From Proteus vulgaris (GTDB lineage: Bacteria > Pseudomonadota > Gammaproteobacteria > Enterobacterales > Enterobacteriaceae), in contig NZ_CP137920.1 of assembly GCF_033708015.1 (NCBI RefSeq), positions 3,720,001 to 3,784,000 of the forward strand: a stretch of DNA of 64,000 bases. The letters run 5' to 3'. The notes beneath the pieces are model-generated. The model did no database searches. It saw only the letters and a list, made by a program, of their open reading frames with translations, and was not told the DNA's origin. How positions within the stretch are numbered: the first letter of the stretch is position 1; the number at the start of each line of letters is the position of its first letter. Positions 35,034 through 45,907 of this stretch are shown in pieces. The position numbers were made by a program, and so were the translations under genes.

Positions 35034-35266
35034 CTAAATGCTGGCTAATACGTGTTCTACTTTTGCATTCTCATTAGCTAAAATATCCTTATCTTCATCT
35101 TGTTCACCAACAACGACAAAAAGTTCAGAGAAAGGTAACTTTTCATTTTCAGCAACATAACGTAGAAACAATCTTATCGCATCTGAAGGAGATAAGTTCA
35201 TTTTTCAACATGTTGATAAGCTTCTTTTTTTAGCTCATCGTCTACTCTAGCTTCTATTGTTGTCAT
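35034..35266 (-). pseudogene. RelB/DinJ-type antitoxin remnant with frameshift, no toxin partner
   Basis: From ATG 35266: MTTIEARVDDELKKEAYQHV then EK and a stop at 35198-35200. One base out of frame it continues MNLSPSDAIRLFLRYVAENE, KLPFSELFV to a stop at 35034. Together this is the RelB/DinJ ribbon-helix-helix pattern (ARVDDELKKEA...MNLSPSDAIRLFL). One A is missing from an A run at the junction. No YafQ/RelE toxin follows. A hairpin (AGCCAGC/GCTGGCT, 35027-35045) overlaps its end. Confidence 0.65.
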
Positions 35267-35428
35267 AAACACCTCTGTAATTAAAACTTATCATATTGTA
35301 ATGACATTTGTCGTGCAGTGGTGTTTTTTTATACAAATTAAAATAATAAAAAATGCAGATGATTTTGTGTTTTTACAGATCATCTGCATCTTGTAAAAAT
35401 AAGTTGTATTGACTTACTTTGGTACAAA

Positions 35429-36040
35429 TTATAGCCATTCGCCGTTACGAATAACGCCAACGGCTAAACCTTCTACAGTAAAGTTTTGTTCGCGTAAGTC
35501 GACGATAATAGGTGAAAACTCTGGGTTTTCTGCATGAAGTTCAATTTTATTACCGCTTTTCTTAAAGCGTTTTACTGTCACTTCATCTTCAATGCGAGCC
35601 ACAATAACTTGCCCGTTGTGAACATCTTGCGTTTTATGCACGGCAAGTAAATCACCATCCATAATACCGATATCTTTCATTGACATACCATTAACGCGCA
35701 ATAAAAAATCGGCACTTGGTTTAAATAGCATTGGGTCAACTTGATAATGGCTTTCAATATGCTCTTGCGCTAAAAGCGGTTCACCCGCAGCAACTCGCCC
35801 AATTAATGGCAACCCTTCTGGCTCTTCTTCCATTAGCAAACGGATACCTCTGGATGCACCAGAGACAATTTCTATCACGCCTTTACGAGCAAGAGCTTTT
35901 AAGTGCTCTTCTGCCGCATTTGGTGAGCGAAACCCAAGTTGGGAAGCTATTTCAGCCCGTGTTGGTGGCATACCCGTTTGCGAAATGTGATCACGAACCA
36001 AATCGTAAACCTGCTGCTGCCTTGCAGTTAATGCTTTCAT
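35429..36040 (-). CDS. lexA: LexA repressor
   Basis: 203 residues, one more than E. coli (a Pro insertion in the acidic linker). N-terminal winged helix ([20 protein letters not shown]). Cleavage bond Ala85-Gly86 in [10 protein letters not shown]; catalytic Ser120 in [15 protein letters not shown] and Lys157 in VTVKRFKK region. Represses SOS genes, including those with boxes in this window (uvrA-ssb, lexA itself, the prophage dinI-like gene). Confidence 0.97.
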   Translation of the reverse strand: MKALTARQQQVYDLVRDHISQTGMPPTRAEIASQLGFRSPNAAEEHLKALARKGVIEIVSGASRGIRLLMEEEPEGLPLIGRVAAGEPLLAQEHIESHYQVDPMLFKPSADFLLRVNGMSMKDIGIMDGDLLAVHKTQDVHNGQVIVARIEDEVTVKRFKKSGNKIELHAENPEFSPIIVDLREQNFTVEGLAVGVIRNGEWL

Positions 36041-36049
36041 TCCGCCCCC

Positions 36050-36086
36050 TGTTTGTTTATACAGTCAAACTGTGAGTATATACAGG
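36050..36086. promoter_or_regulatory. Two LexA boxes in the lexA promoter
   Basis: CTGTTTGTTTATACAG (36050-36065) and CTGTGAGTATATACAG (36071-36086), 21 bases apart, both CTGT-N8-ACAG. The double-box autoregulation matches E. coli lexA. Confidence 0.92.
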
Positions 36087-36167
36087 TATATGATGATTTG
36101 AAACCTTAAATGAATATAAAACACGCATCTTTGGATTATTTTTCGACAAAAATCGATTTTTTTAACT

Positions 36168-36539
36168 TTATGCGAAGAAATGCCCCCAAAGAATGGTTAC
36201 CCAAGTAAATAATCCCAATATAATAGCAATCAACACGGCAGCAGAACCCATATCTTTTGCACGTCCGGATAATTCGTGGTATTCAGATCCAATTCGATCG
36301 ACAACGGCTTCTATTGCACTATTTACCAGTTCCAAGATCACAACCAATACAACGGAACCAATGAGTAAAATGCGCTCTAGACCACTGACATCGATGAAAA
36401 ATGAAAGGATAATTGCAACCAAGGTCACAATCGCTTCTTGTCTAAAAGCGGCTTCATTAATCCAAGCGGCACGAATGCCTTTATATGAATAGCCACCAGC
36501 TTTGATGATTCGGGTAAGACCTTTATTTTGATTAGCCAT
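36168..36539 (-). CDS. dgkA: Diacylglycerol kinase
   Basis: 123 residues from [20 protein letters not shown]; the 7-residue extension to 36560 is dropped. Small trimeric membrane kinase that recycles diacylglycerol to phosphatidate. Three membrane segments; conserved [11 protein letters not shown] and [17 protein letters not shown]. Divergent from plsB, as in E. coli. Confidence 0.95.
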   Translation of the reverse strand: MANQNKGLTRIIKAGGYSYKGIRAAWINEAAFRQEAIVTLVAIILSFFIDVSGLERILLIGSVVLVVILELVNSAIEAVVDRIGSEYHELSGRAKDMGSAAVLIAIILGLFTWVTILWGHFFA

Positions 36540-36669
36540 AATAAACTCTATCGAAAACAAACGATTATTTTGCCACTTTTCTCTATTAATATTGTCACAG
36601 CACCACAGATCTACGAAAGACTTTCTGTTATGCTTTCGAAGTATTGCTAATAAGAGGCTACAACTATTT

Positions 36670-39153
36670 ATGTCAGCTTGGCGTAAACTATATTATAACA
36701 CATTGAATTTACCACTAAAATTACTGGTAAAAAGTAAACGAGTTCCGACTGATCCTATCACTGAATTAGGGTTAGATACGTCGCGATCTTTCCTTTATGT
36801 TCTGCCTTATCATTCAAAGGCTGACTTACTGACATTAAGACAGCAGTGTCTCTCTTTAGGATTGCCTGATCCGCTGCAACCTATTGAGATCGGAGGAACT
36901 AAACTTCCTGCGTATGTCTTTATTGATGACGGCCCAAGAGTATTCCGTTACTACTCCCCCGATCCTCGTAAAGATTCCGTGAAGACGTTCCATGCTTATC
37001 TTGATGCACATCGTAATAACCCACATCTTGATATTGAGATGTTGCCGGTTTCAGTGATGTTTGGACGCTCTCCAGGTCGTGAAGGTCATAATGGCGTTCC
37101 CCATTTACGCGTGCTTAATGGTATCCAGAAATTTATTGCTATCCTCTGGTTAGGTCGTGATAGTTTTGTTCGTTTTTCGCCCACAGTATCAATGCGTGAA
37201 ATGGCGAACGAACACGGTACTGACACCAGTATAGCTCGAAAACTTGCCCGTGTTGCTCGTATCCACTTCTCACGCCAACGTTTAGCGGCTGTTGGCCCTA
37301 AATTGCCAGCACGCCAAGATCTCTTCAATAAATTGCTTTCTTCAAAAGCCATTGAAAAAGCGATTGAAGATGAATCAAAAGCGAAGAAAATCTCACTTGA
37401 TAAAGCGCGTAAAAATGCCACAGATATCATGGAAGAAATTGCTGCTAATTTCTCATATGAAGCGGTGCGTATTAGTGATCGCGTATTAAGTTGGACATGG
37501 AATAAGCTCTACCAAGGTATCAACGTTTATAATGCCGAACGAGTACGTAAACTCGCGCAAGATGGGCATGAAATCGTTTATGTTCCTTGTCACCGTAGCC
37601 ACATGGACTATTTACTACTTTCCTATGTGCTTTATCATCAAGGTTTAGTACCACCACATATCGCAGCAGGTATTAACCTCAATTTCTGGCCAGCAGGTCC
37701 TATTTTCCGCCGTTTAGGGGCTTTCTTTATCCGAAGAACCTTTAAAGGCAATAAGCTTTACTCCACTATTTTCCGCGAATATTTAGGTGAGTTATTTACA
37801 CGTGGCTACTCCATTGAATATTTCGTTGAAGGTGGACGCTCTCGTACAGGTCGATTGTTAGATCCTAAAACAGGAACACTTTCAATGACAGTACAAGCCA
37901 TGTTACGCGGTGAAACACGCCCTATCTCTGTTGTTCCAATTTACATTGGGTACGAACACGTTATGGAAGTGGCAACCTATGCCAAAGAGTTACGTGGCGC
38001 AACAAAAGAGAAAGAAGGCTTTATGCAGATGGTCAGAGGGTTACGTAAATTACGTAACCTGGGTCAAGGTTATGTGAACTTTGGTGAGCCGATTTCTGTT
38101 GTACAATATTTAAATCAGGCTGTACCACAATGGCGTGATGATATTGATCCCATTGAGCCACAACGCCCAAGTTGGTTAAATCCAACCGTAAGTACACTGG
38201 CTGATAACATTATGGTTCACATCAATAATGCAGCATCTATTAATGCGATCAACCTTGTCTCAACAGCCTTGTTAGCATCACGTCAGCGCGCACTAACAAG
38301 AGAGCAACTGTTAGAACAAGTTGATTGTTATCTGCAATTATTACGCAATGTGCCTTATTCGACAGAGATGATCGTGCCAGATAAAAATGCTAAAACTTTA
38401 TTAGAGCACGCCCTACAATCAGATAAATTCCAAGTCGAAAAAGACAGTCTGGGTGATATTGTGGTACTTCCTCGTGAAAGTGCGGTATTAATGACTTATT
38501 ACCGTAATAACACAATTCACTTAATGGTCACCCCGTCATTAATTGCAAGTATCGTCTTACATCATGAAAAAATTCATCGTGATGATTTAATGAAACAAGT
38601 TGAGCTAATCTTTCCTCTTATTAAGGCAGAACTATTTATTCGTTATGAGAAAGAAGAACTCCCTGAAGTCATTAATACTTTGATTGCAGAATTGTGCCGT
38701 CAGCGCCTTATTTGTTGTGATAGTGATGGCTTACTACGTATCAACCCAGCGCGTATCCGCCCATTACAGCTTTTAGCTGCCAGCGTCAGAGAAACACTAC
38801 AACGCTATGGCATTACACTCTCTTTACTCAATTTTGCGCCTGAAATTAGCCGTGTACTATTGGAAAAAGAGAGCCGTATCTTGGCACAACGTCTTTCCGT
38901 CTTGCATGGTATCAACGCACCTGAATTCTTTGATAAAGCGGTATTCTCTACCTTAGTTTCAACACTACGTGAAGAAGGGTATCTCAATGATAATGACGAT
39001 ATCCTAAAAGCAGATGCATCAACCCTTTACCAAGTGATTGCAAAATTAATGTCTCCAGAAATTCGCTTAACCATTGAAAGCGTGGGGATCACTGAAGATA
39101 ACAATTCAGTCCCCCCTGTTAACGAAAAGAGTGAGCCTAACGCTGACGAATAA
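36670..39153 (+). CDS. plsB: Glycerol-3-phosphate acyltransferase PlsB
   Basis: 827 residues from [20 protein letters not shown], aligning with E. coli; the extension to 36592 is not conserved. First step of phospholipid synthesis at the inner membrane. Acyltransferase blocks: [14 protein letters not shown] (HX4D), [27 protein letters not shown] and [13 protein letters not shown]. The C-terminal region keeps [19 protein letters not shown]. The ribosome site before 36670 is weak. Confidence 0.95.
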   Translation: MSAWRKLYYNTLNLPLKLLVKSKRVPTDPITELGLDTSRSFLYVLPYHSKADLLTLRQQCLSLGLPDPLQPIEIGGTKLPAYVFIDDGPRVFRYYSPDPRKDSVKTFHAYLDAHRNNPHLDIEMLPVSVMFGRSPGREGHNGVPHLRVLNGIQKFIAILWLGRDSFVRFSPTVSMREMANEHGTDTSIARKLARVARIHFSRQRLAAVGPKLPARQDLFNKLLSSKAIEKAIEDESKAKKISLDKARKNATDIMEEIAANFSYEAVRISDRVLSWTWNKLYQGINVYNAERVRKLAQDGHEIVYVPCHRSHMDYLLLSYVLYHQGLVPPHIAAGINLNFWPAGPIFRRLGAFFIRRTFKGNKLYSTIFREYLGELFTRGYSIEYFVEGGRSRTGRLLDPKTGTLSMTVQAMLRGETRPISVVPIYIGYEHVMEVATYAKELRGATKEKEGFMQMVRGLRKLRNLGQGYVNFGEPISVVQYLNQAVPQWRDDIDPIEPQRPSWLNPTVSTLADNIMVHINNAASINAINLVSTALLASRQRALTREQLLEQVDCYLQLLRNVPYSTEMIVPDKNAKTLLEHALQSDKFQVEKDSLGDIVVLPRESAVLMTYYRNNTIHLMVTPSLIASIVLHHEKIHRDDLMKQVELIFPLIKAELFIRYEKEELPEVINTLIAELCRQRLICCDSDGLLRINPARIRPLQLLAASVRETLQRYGITLSLLNFAPEISRVLLEKESRILAQRLSVLHGINAPEFFDKAVFSTLVSTLREEGYLNDNDDILKADASTLYQVIAKLMSPEIRLTIESVGITEDNNSVPPVNEKSEPNADE

Positions 39154-39181
39154 TCAGTAAATATCGCCATGACCGAAATAG

Positions 39182-39212
39182 AAAAGGGATAAGCTCATTG
39201 CTTATCCCTTTT
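39182..39212. terminator. Terminator between plsB and ubiA
   Basis: AAAAGGGATAAGC pairs with GCTTATCCCTTTT around TCATT; works for both convergent genes. Confidence 0.9.
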
Positions 39213-39255
39213 TATTTCTACTTAATAATAGAGAATACTTTAGCGCTTACTTACC

Positions 39256-40110
39256 TTAAAAATAACTAAATAAAATACCTGCAAATAAAACAAATCCAAC
39301 ATAGTTATTATTCATAAAAGCTTGAAAACACGGAGCTCTTTCCCGCTCTGCAATAAGCTTCTGTTGATAAATAAACAGAGCGGTTACTAACAATATTGAC
39401 CAGTAGTAGATACCTTTCAGATTCAGTAAAATACCGATACCCACTAATAATGCCAACATCACCAGTTGTAAAATACCAATAATAATTTTGTCATAACGAC
39501 CGAATAAAATGGCGGTAGATTTAACCCCTATTTTTATATCATCATTACGATCAACCATTGCATATTGCGTATCGTAAACAACAGACCAGACAATATTGAC
39601 AAGAAATAATAGCCAGCACACTAATGGCAAACTTTCAGAGACAGCTGCAAATCCCATCGGGATTGACCAACCAAAAGCCATACCTAAAATAAGCTGAGGT
39701 AAATTACTAAACCGTTTAACGAAGGGATAAAACCATGCGAGTGCAAGCCCTGCGACAGAGAGCCAAATAGTCATGGTATTCAGTGTTAGGACTAATGCAA
39801 AAGACAAGAGTACCAACACGAGAAATAAAATTTTACTCTCTTTTTCTGTCACCGCCCCACTAGGTAATGGTCGATTTTTAGTTCGTTCAACACTGCCATC
39901 AATTTTCCGGTCAGCAAAGTCGTTTATTACACACCCAGCGGCACGCATAGAGAACACGCCAATAGTAAAGACAATCAGAATATGCCAATCAGGAAAGCCT
40001 TTAGCAGCAATCCATAAAGCCCAATAAGTTGGCCAAAGTAATAATAGCGCTCCGATAGGTTTATCTATACGCATTAAACGGCTATATGCTTGCCATTTAC
40101 TTTGCGTCAT
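39256..40110 (-). CDS. ubiA: 4-hydroxybenzoate octaprenyltransferase
   Basis: 284 residues from [20 protein letters not shown], with GGAGGG upstream. Membrane prenyltransferase joining 4-hydroxybenzoate to the polyprenyl tail in ubiquinone synthesis. The two Asp-rich motifs are NDFADRKID and [17 protein letters not shown]. About nine membrane helices. Follows ubiC by 28 bases. Confidence 0.95.
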   Translation of the reverse strand: MTQSKWQAYSRLMRIDKPIGALLLLWPTYWALWIAAKGFPDWHILIVFTIGVFSMRAAGCVINDFADRKIDGSVERTKNRPLPSGAVTEKESKILFLVLVLLSFALVLTLNTMTIWLSVAGLALAWFYPFVKRFSNLPQLILGMAFGWSIPMGFAAVSESLPLVCWLLFLVNIVWSVVYDTQYAMVDRNDDIKIGVKSTAILFGRYDKIIIGILQLVMLALLVGIGILLNLKGIYYWSILLVTALFIYQQKLIAERERAPCFQAFMNNNYVGFVLFAGILFSYF

Positions 40111-40138
40111 ACTTCCCTCCAATTTTAGCTCCCCCTAA

Positions 40139-40648
40139 TTACTTCTCATACACAGGTGATGCAGGCAGAAACATCTCGGTTAATAATAAAGGTTTATCTG
40201 AAAGCTGGAAACGAGAACGACGTAGCCAATTCCCATTTTGTTGCCCGATATGAATAAAATCGCGACGTAAGGTTGTTTCCTGAAACAGATAACGCCCAAG
40301 AGGAACGGTTCTTAGATTGACCAGTTTTCTATCTTCACCTGTCAATGTCTCTTCTGGTACTAACGTCCGCCCTAATAACCAAGGAATATCGTCACCACAC
40401 AATACCACTTCTCTTAACCAATAACGCTGACTTTTAGGTAAACACGCACTTTCATCAGCGGGTTCAATAATGTCAATAAATCCTTCTTGATAAGGCATTA
40501 CGGTAACTTTTTGGCAATGTTGTTCAAATCGCCGTGTCATTGAACCTAATTCCATTAACCAACTTAATGTACTTTCCTGAATACTTGCATGTTCCTCACT
40601 GGGTAGCCAATGGATAGGTGCAGGAGTAATTATTGATTTTTTGAACAT
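40139..40648 (-). CDS. ubiC: Chorismate pyruvate-lyase
   Basis: 169 residues; makes 4-hydroxybenzoate from chorismate, the substrate for UbiA encoded just downstream. Conserved [20 protein letters not shown] near the N-terminus, [20 protein letters not shown] and [16 protein letters not shown]. Same order and strand as E. coli ubiCA. Confidence 0.92.
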   Translation of the reverse strand: MFKKSIITPAPIHWLPSEEHASIQESTLSWLMELGSMTRRFEQHCQKVTVMPYQEGFIDIIEPADESACLPKSQRYWLREVVLCGDDIPWLLGRTLVPEETLTGEDRKLVNLRTVPLGRYLFQETTLRRDFIHIGQQNGNWLRRSRFQLSDKPLLLTEMFLPASPVYEK

Positions 40649-40809
40649 TTATTCATCATCACGCTTTGATGATCCTAGCTTATGTGAGTCATGATGCATA
40701 AGGATATCATGATGTGACTAATGGAAGTTAAAAGCTGATAACATTTCGCATAAATAATCTAAAAAAGCGTTAAAAGAAAATTAGATTGAGTACTAACTAA
40801 ACAAAAAAC

Positions 40810-40836
40810 AAAGGAGGTTATAAGAACCTCCTTTTT
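40810..40836. terminator. pgi terminator
   Basis: AAAGGAGGTT pairs with AACCTCCTTT around ATAAG; on the minus strand followed by a T-rich stretch. Confidence 0.85.
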
Positions 40837-40869
40837 ACCTAACCAACTACTTATATTCAGTTTATTCGA

Positions 40870-42516
<1,647 letters not shown>

Positions 42517-42781
42517 TCACAATACTCTCTTAAGATTACAATCTAATATTCTCAAATTGTAGCCTGACATTTAATAGTTACAGTCAATTCTTTCTCATTT
42601 GATGATATTGGTCAAAACCATTCAACAAATCTAGTACTAATTACTTACATAGGTAAAACCGATAATGCGGAGCTGATTATTAATTAAATTGATTATTCTT
42701 CACTCTGCATTGACTCTCTACTTAATAACCGATATTCCTAAGTGTGTCCAACATCTCATTTTTGCCTAAAGGAATACGACA
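42517..42781. other. pgi-lysC intergenic region, no lysine riboswitch seen
   Basis: 265 bases holding divergent promoters. E. coli lysC has a lysine riboswitch here; I find no sequence like its conserved core. An imperfect AATGCgGAG/CTCtGCATT pair near 42666-42710 is the only notable fold. Confidence 0.4.
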
Positions 42782-44161
42782 ATGACTGATAATACTGCTA
42801 CGCCTTCATCTGCATCATCGCCATACACTATTGCTAAATTTGGTGGCACCAGTGTTGCTAACTTTTCAGCAATGGAAAAATGCGCAGATATTATTCTTAA
42901 ACAAAAGTCAGTTCGTGTCGTCGTTCTTTCGGCATCTGCAGGGATTACTAATTTATTAATTGAACTTGCAGCCGGTACGGAGCTTTCACAACGAGAAGCT
43001 TTGCTGTCACAAGTTCGTGATATTGAGTATGCGATTATTAACCAACTTTCTCAGCCAGATATTATTTCTCAAGAAATAAATCGCCTGCTTGAGAATATTG
43101 AAATGCTCTCTGAAGCAGCGTCACTTGCCACATCCGATGCATTGACAGACGAATTAGTCAGTCACGGTGAATTAATGTCAACCTTGTTATTTGTTGAATT
43201 ATTGCGTGAAAAAGGCATACAGGCAGATTGGTTTGATGTCAGAAAAGTGATGAAAACGAATGATCTATTTTGTCATGCTGAACCCGATATGGCACAGCTT
43301 ACCGAGCTCACACAAAGCCTGATCCAACCTCGTCTAGACGAAACCGTGATTGTCACTCAAGGTTTTATTGGTCAAGAGCCAAAAGGAAGAACCACCACGC
43401 TTGGACGTGGTGGTAGCGACTATACGGCGGCACTGATTGGCGAAGCACTCAAGATGTCTCGTGTGGATATTTGGACGGATGTACCCGGTATTTACAGCAC
43501 GGATCCAAGAATAGTGCCCGAGGCACATCGTATTGATCAAATTGCCTTTGATGAAGCGGCTGAAATGGCAACTTTTGGCGCTAAAATTTTGCACCCTGCC
43601 ACACTATTGCCGGCTGTACGTAGTGGTATTCCTGTTTTTGTTGGCTCAAGCAAGGCACCCGAAGAAGGGGGGACTTTAGTGTGTGCACAAACAGAAAACC
43701 CGCCTGTATTCCGTGCAATTGCACTGCGTAGAAAGCAAACATTACTCACATTACATAGCTTGAAAATGCTTCATGCGCGTGGCTTCTTGGCTGAAATTTT
43801 TACCATTTTATCGCGCCACCATATTTCGGTTGATGTGATAACCACATCTGAAGTCAGTATTGCTTTAACCCTTGATACAACGGGCACTACCAGCGCATCA
43901 GGGAGTTTATTAACTAATGCACTCTTAACAGAACTATCCGCATTATGCCGTGTTGAAGTAGAAGAAGATCTGGCATTAGTTGCCGTGATTGGTAATTCTC
44001 TTTCACAAGTGAATGGTTTAGGTATTAAAATTTTCGGTACATTAGAAGATTACAATATTCGTATGATTAGCCATGGTGCAAGTACCCATAATTTATGTTT
44101 ATTAGTTGATGGCAAAGATGCGGATAATATTGTGCGTAAATTACATGATACGTTGTTTTAA
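42782..44161 (+). CDS. lysC: Lysine-sensitive aspartokinase III
   Basis: 459 residues. Phosphorylates aspartate for lysine, methionine and threonine synthesis. KFGGTSVANFSAMEKC (about 19-34), TLGRGGSDYTAALIGEAL, DIWTDVPGIYSTDPR, and two ACT domains at the C-terminus (LLTLHSLKMLHARGFLAEIF...). AAAGGAAT precedes the ATG. About 10 residues longer than E. coli at the N-terminus (Ser/Ala/Thr-rich), so a start further in is conceivable. Confidence 0.93.
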   Translation: MTDNTATPSSASSPYTIAKFGGTSVANFSAMEKCADIILKQKSVRVVVLSASAGITNLLIELAAGTELSQREALLSQVRDIEYAIINQLSQPDIISQEINRLLENIEMLSEAASLATSDALTDELVSHGELMSTLLFVELLREKGIQADWFDVRKVMKTNDLFCHAEPDMAQLTELTQSLIQPRLDETVIVTQGFIGQEPKGRTTTLGRGGSDYTAALIGEALKMSRVDIWTDVPGIYSTDPRIVPEAHRIDQIAFDEAAEMATFGAKILHPATLLPAVRSGIPVFVGSSKAPEEGGTLVCAQTENPPVFRAIALRRKQTLLTLHSLKMLHARGFLAEIFTILSRHHISVDVITTSEVSIALTLDTTGTTSASGSLLTNALLTELSALCRVEVEEDLALVAVIGNSLSQVNGLGIKIFGTLEDYNIRMISHGASTHNLCLLVDGKDADNIVRKLHDTLF

Positions 44162-44301
44162 TAAGGTTATATTGGAGGAGAGAGATAATTTTTATCTCTC
44201 TCAAAATTCAACCTTTATTATCGAATAAGGTGTAAGTTTTAAAGCACTTCATTGAATAATAATTAGAATTAAAATCTAATTTTATTAATGGAGTAATAAA
44301 A

Positions 44302-45126
44302 ATGAAAATCGGTGATAACCTTTGTAGCTTTATTAAAAACAATGCAGAAAAAATAACATCTTCTAATGCAAAGAATATTTTAAAAGAGATAAAAAATCAG
44401 CTTTCCTCGATCGAAAATTAAAATCATATTTATACAACAGTAGAGAAAAACACAATCTCTATTTTGAAAAAAATTGAGCTAAAAAAACCTTGTCCTCCAG
44501 ATATAGAACATCATAATTTATTAGATCAAAAATGTATTGAATCAATGATGAAAATAAATAATCTTTGCAAAAATAAAGATATTTATATAATAAAAAAATA
44601 CAATACTCTATTAAATACACTTGAAAAAGAAAAGATAAAAGAAATAAGTGAAAAAAGTGAAAAAAGTAAAAAAAGTAAAAAAGAAATTCTTTTAAAAAAC
44701 AAAGAAGAGCTATTTAATAAAATAAAAGGGCCCAATAAGAAATTAAAAGAAATCATTGACGCACATTATCAATGTTTTCAGGAAATAATAAAAGAAATTA
44801 AAGATATCAAGGGTAAAAAAATCCTTGAAAAAATAAATGAATATAACAAATACAAATCAGAAATTCTTGCAAAAATAAATAACCATGAAATTGATAATGA
44901 AAATTTAATGAGCCTTACTGAACTTAGTCAACATGTAAAAAAACTTCAAGAATATGATAATAATCTAGATAAATTTATTGAAAGCACAAACAATATCACT
45001 CACAGATATGAACATGAATTAAATATACTTAGCGACAGAAATTTTAAATTATCTGATGATAAAATTTTAAAAATGGTAGATCATCATGTAGGTAAATTAA
45101 AAGAAATGAACTTACAAATTAATTAA
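44302..45126 (+). pseudogene. AT-rich lysine-rich coiled-coil ORF interrupted by an in-frame ochre codon
   Basis: From ATG 44302 (GGAG upstream) 39 codons MKIGDNLCSFIKNNAEKITS... end at TAA 44419-44421. The same frame then stays open for 14 more codons and the 220-codon stretch to 45126. The whole would be 274 residues with codon 40 a stop. Very low GC, Lys/Glu/Ile/Asn-rich, coiled coil, with four 9-base tandem repeats (44647-44682, coding SEKSEKSKKSKK). No family recognised. The downstream part might restart at TTG 44464 without a clear ribosome site. Confidence 0.55.
44647..44682 (+). repeat. Four tandem 9-base repeats
   Basis: AGTGAAAAA twice followed by AGTAAAAAA twice, encoding Ser-Glu/Lys-Lys triplets. 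Such A-rich tandem units are prone to slippage; copy number keeps the frame. Confidence 0.8.
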
Positions 45127-45163
45127 CCCTTTCATTTTAAATAAAACAAAATTAAAACTTTCT

Positions 45164-45191
45164 AGTAGGCTTCTTTTTCTAGAAGCCTACT
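45164..45191. terminator. Bidirectional terminator in the accessory patch
   Basis: AGTAGGCTTCT and AGAAGCCTACT pair perfectly around TTTTCT. It separates the convergent AT-rich ORF and the 192-residue gene. Confidence 0.85.
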
Positions 45192-45201
45192 TTTCAATCA
45201 G

Positions 45202-45780
45202 TTAATATACCCGATAACCGCCATATTTTTTCGCAAATTGATTAAATTTACCAAAATCAATTAAAGCAATTTCTAAAGAACGATGTGCTAGATGTGACAT
45301 CTTCGCAATTTTTTCAACAAAAACGCGATTATCTTCCAGTAACTTAGCGGTCAGTGTCGCTGCAATGATTTCACACTCATTTGATGTCACTATCCAACCA
45401 TCATTGGTAGCAAATTTATGAATGGGGATATGACCTTCTTTTTCACTTTCTTTAGCTAATAACGCCTCTTCTTCTTTCATTGCCTGTTTAAATAATTCTA
45501 TTTCTTCTTCCACAGGCTCTGGAGAGGTGGGAATTTGATGATAAATATAGTCACCCACTTCTTCAATTCGTGCAGGTGTCATTTCTGCTTTTAGCCAAAT
45601 GTTATCAAAGGCTTTTTCGTCTAAAATAGCATCCGTATCTAAACTTCCGGTGAGTTGCATCAGATTTAAAAAAGCATTAATTAAAACTTCACTTAACGGA
45701 TAATTTCCTTTTGCTAAAGAAGGAAAAGGCACTTCAGCGCCAGCAGGTGGGGTTTTCTGAAGGTACAAAGTATAGTTCAT
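45202..45780 (-). CDS. Hypothetical protein in the lysC-metH accessory patch
   Basis: 192 residues: MNYTLYLQKTPPAGAEVPFP, an acidic middle (EPVEEEIELFKQAMKEEEAL) and a helical C-terminus ending KFNQFAKKYGGYRVY. No signal or membrane segment. The acidic character and the setting beside an orphan AT-rich ORF recall contact-dependent toxin immunity proteins, but this is only an impression. No family recognised. Confidence 0.65.
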   Translation of the reverse strand: MNYTLYLQKTPPAGAEVPFPSLAKGNYPLSEVLINAFLNLMQLTGSLDTDAILDEKAFDNIWLKAEMTPARIEEVGDYIYHQIPTSPEPVEEEIELFKQAMKEEEALLAKESEKEGHIPIHKFATNDGWIVTSNECEIIAATLTAKLLEDNRVFVEKIAKMSHLAHRSLEIALIDFGKFNQFAKKYGGYRVY

Positions 45781-45907
45781 TGTAATGTCCTTTTTTCTGA
45801 TACAGGCTTATAGCTTATACACCTTTAATGGGATCGACTAGTGAGAATAACAAGGGGATATTACTATCCCCTCACTGTTTATTACATTATTGAGTTCTGA
45901 AAATAAA

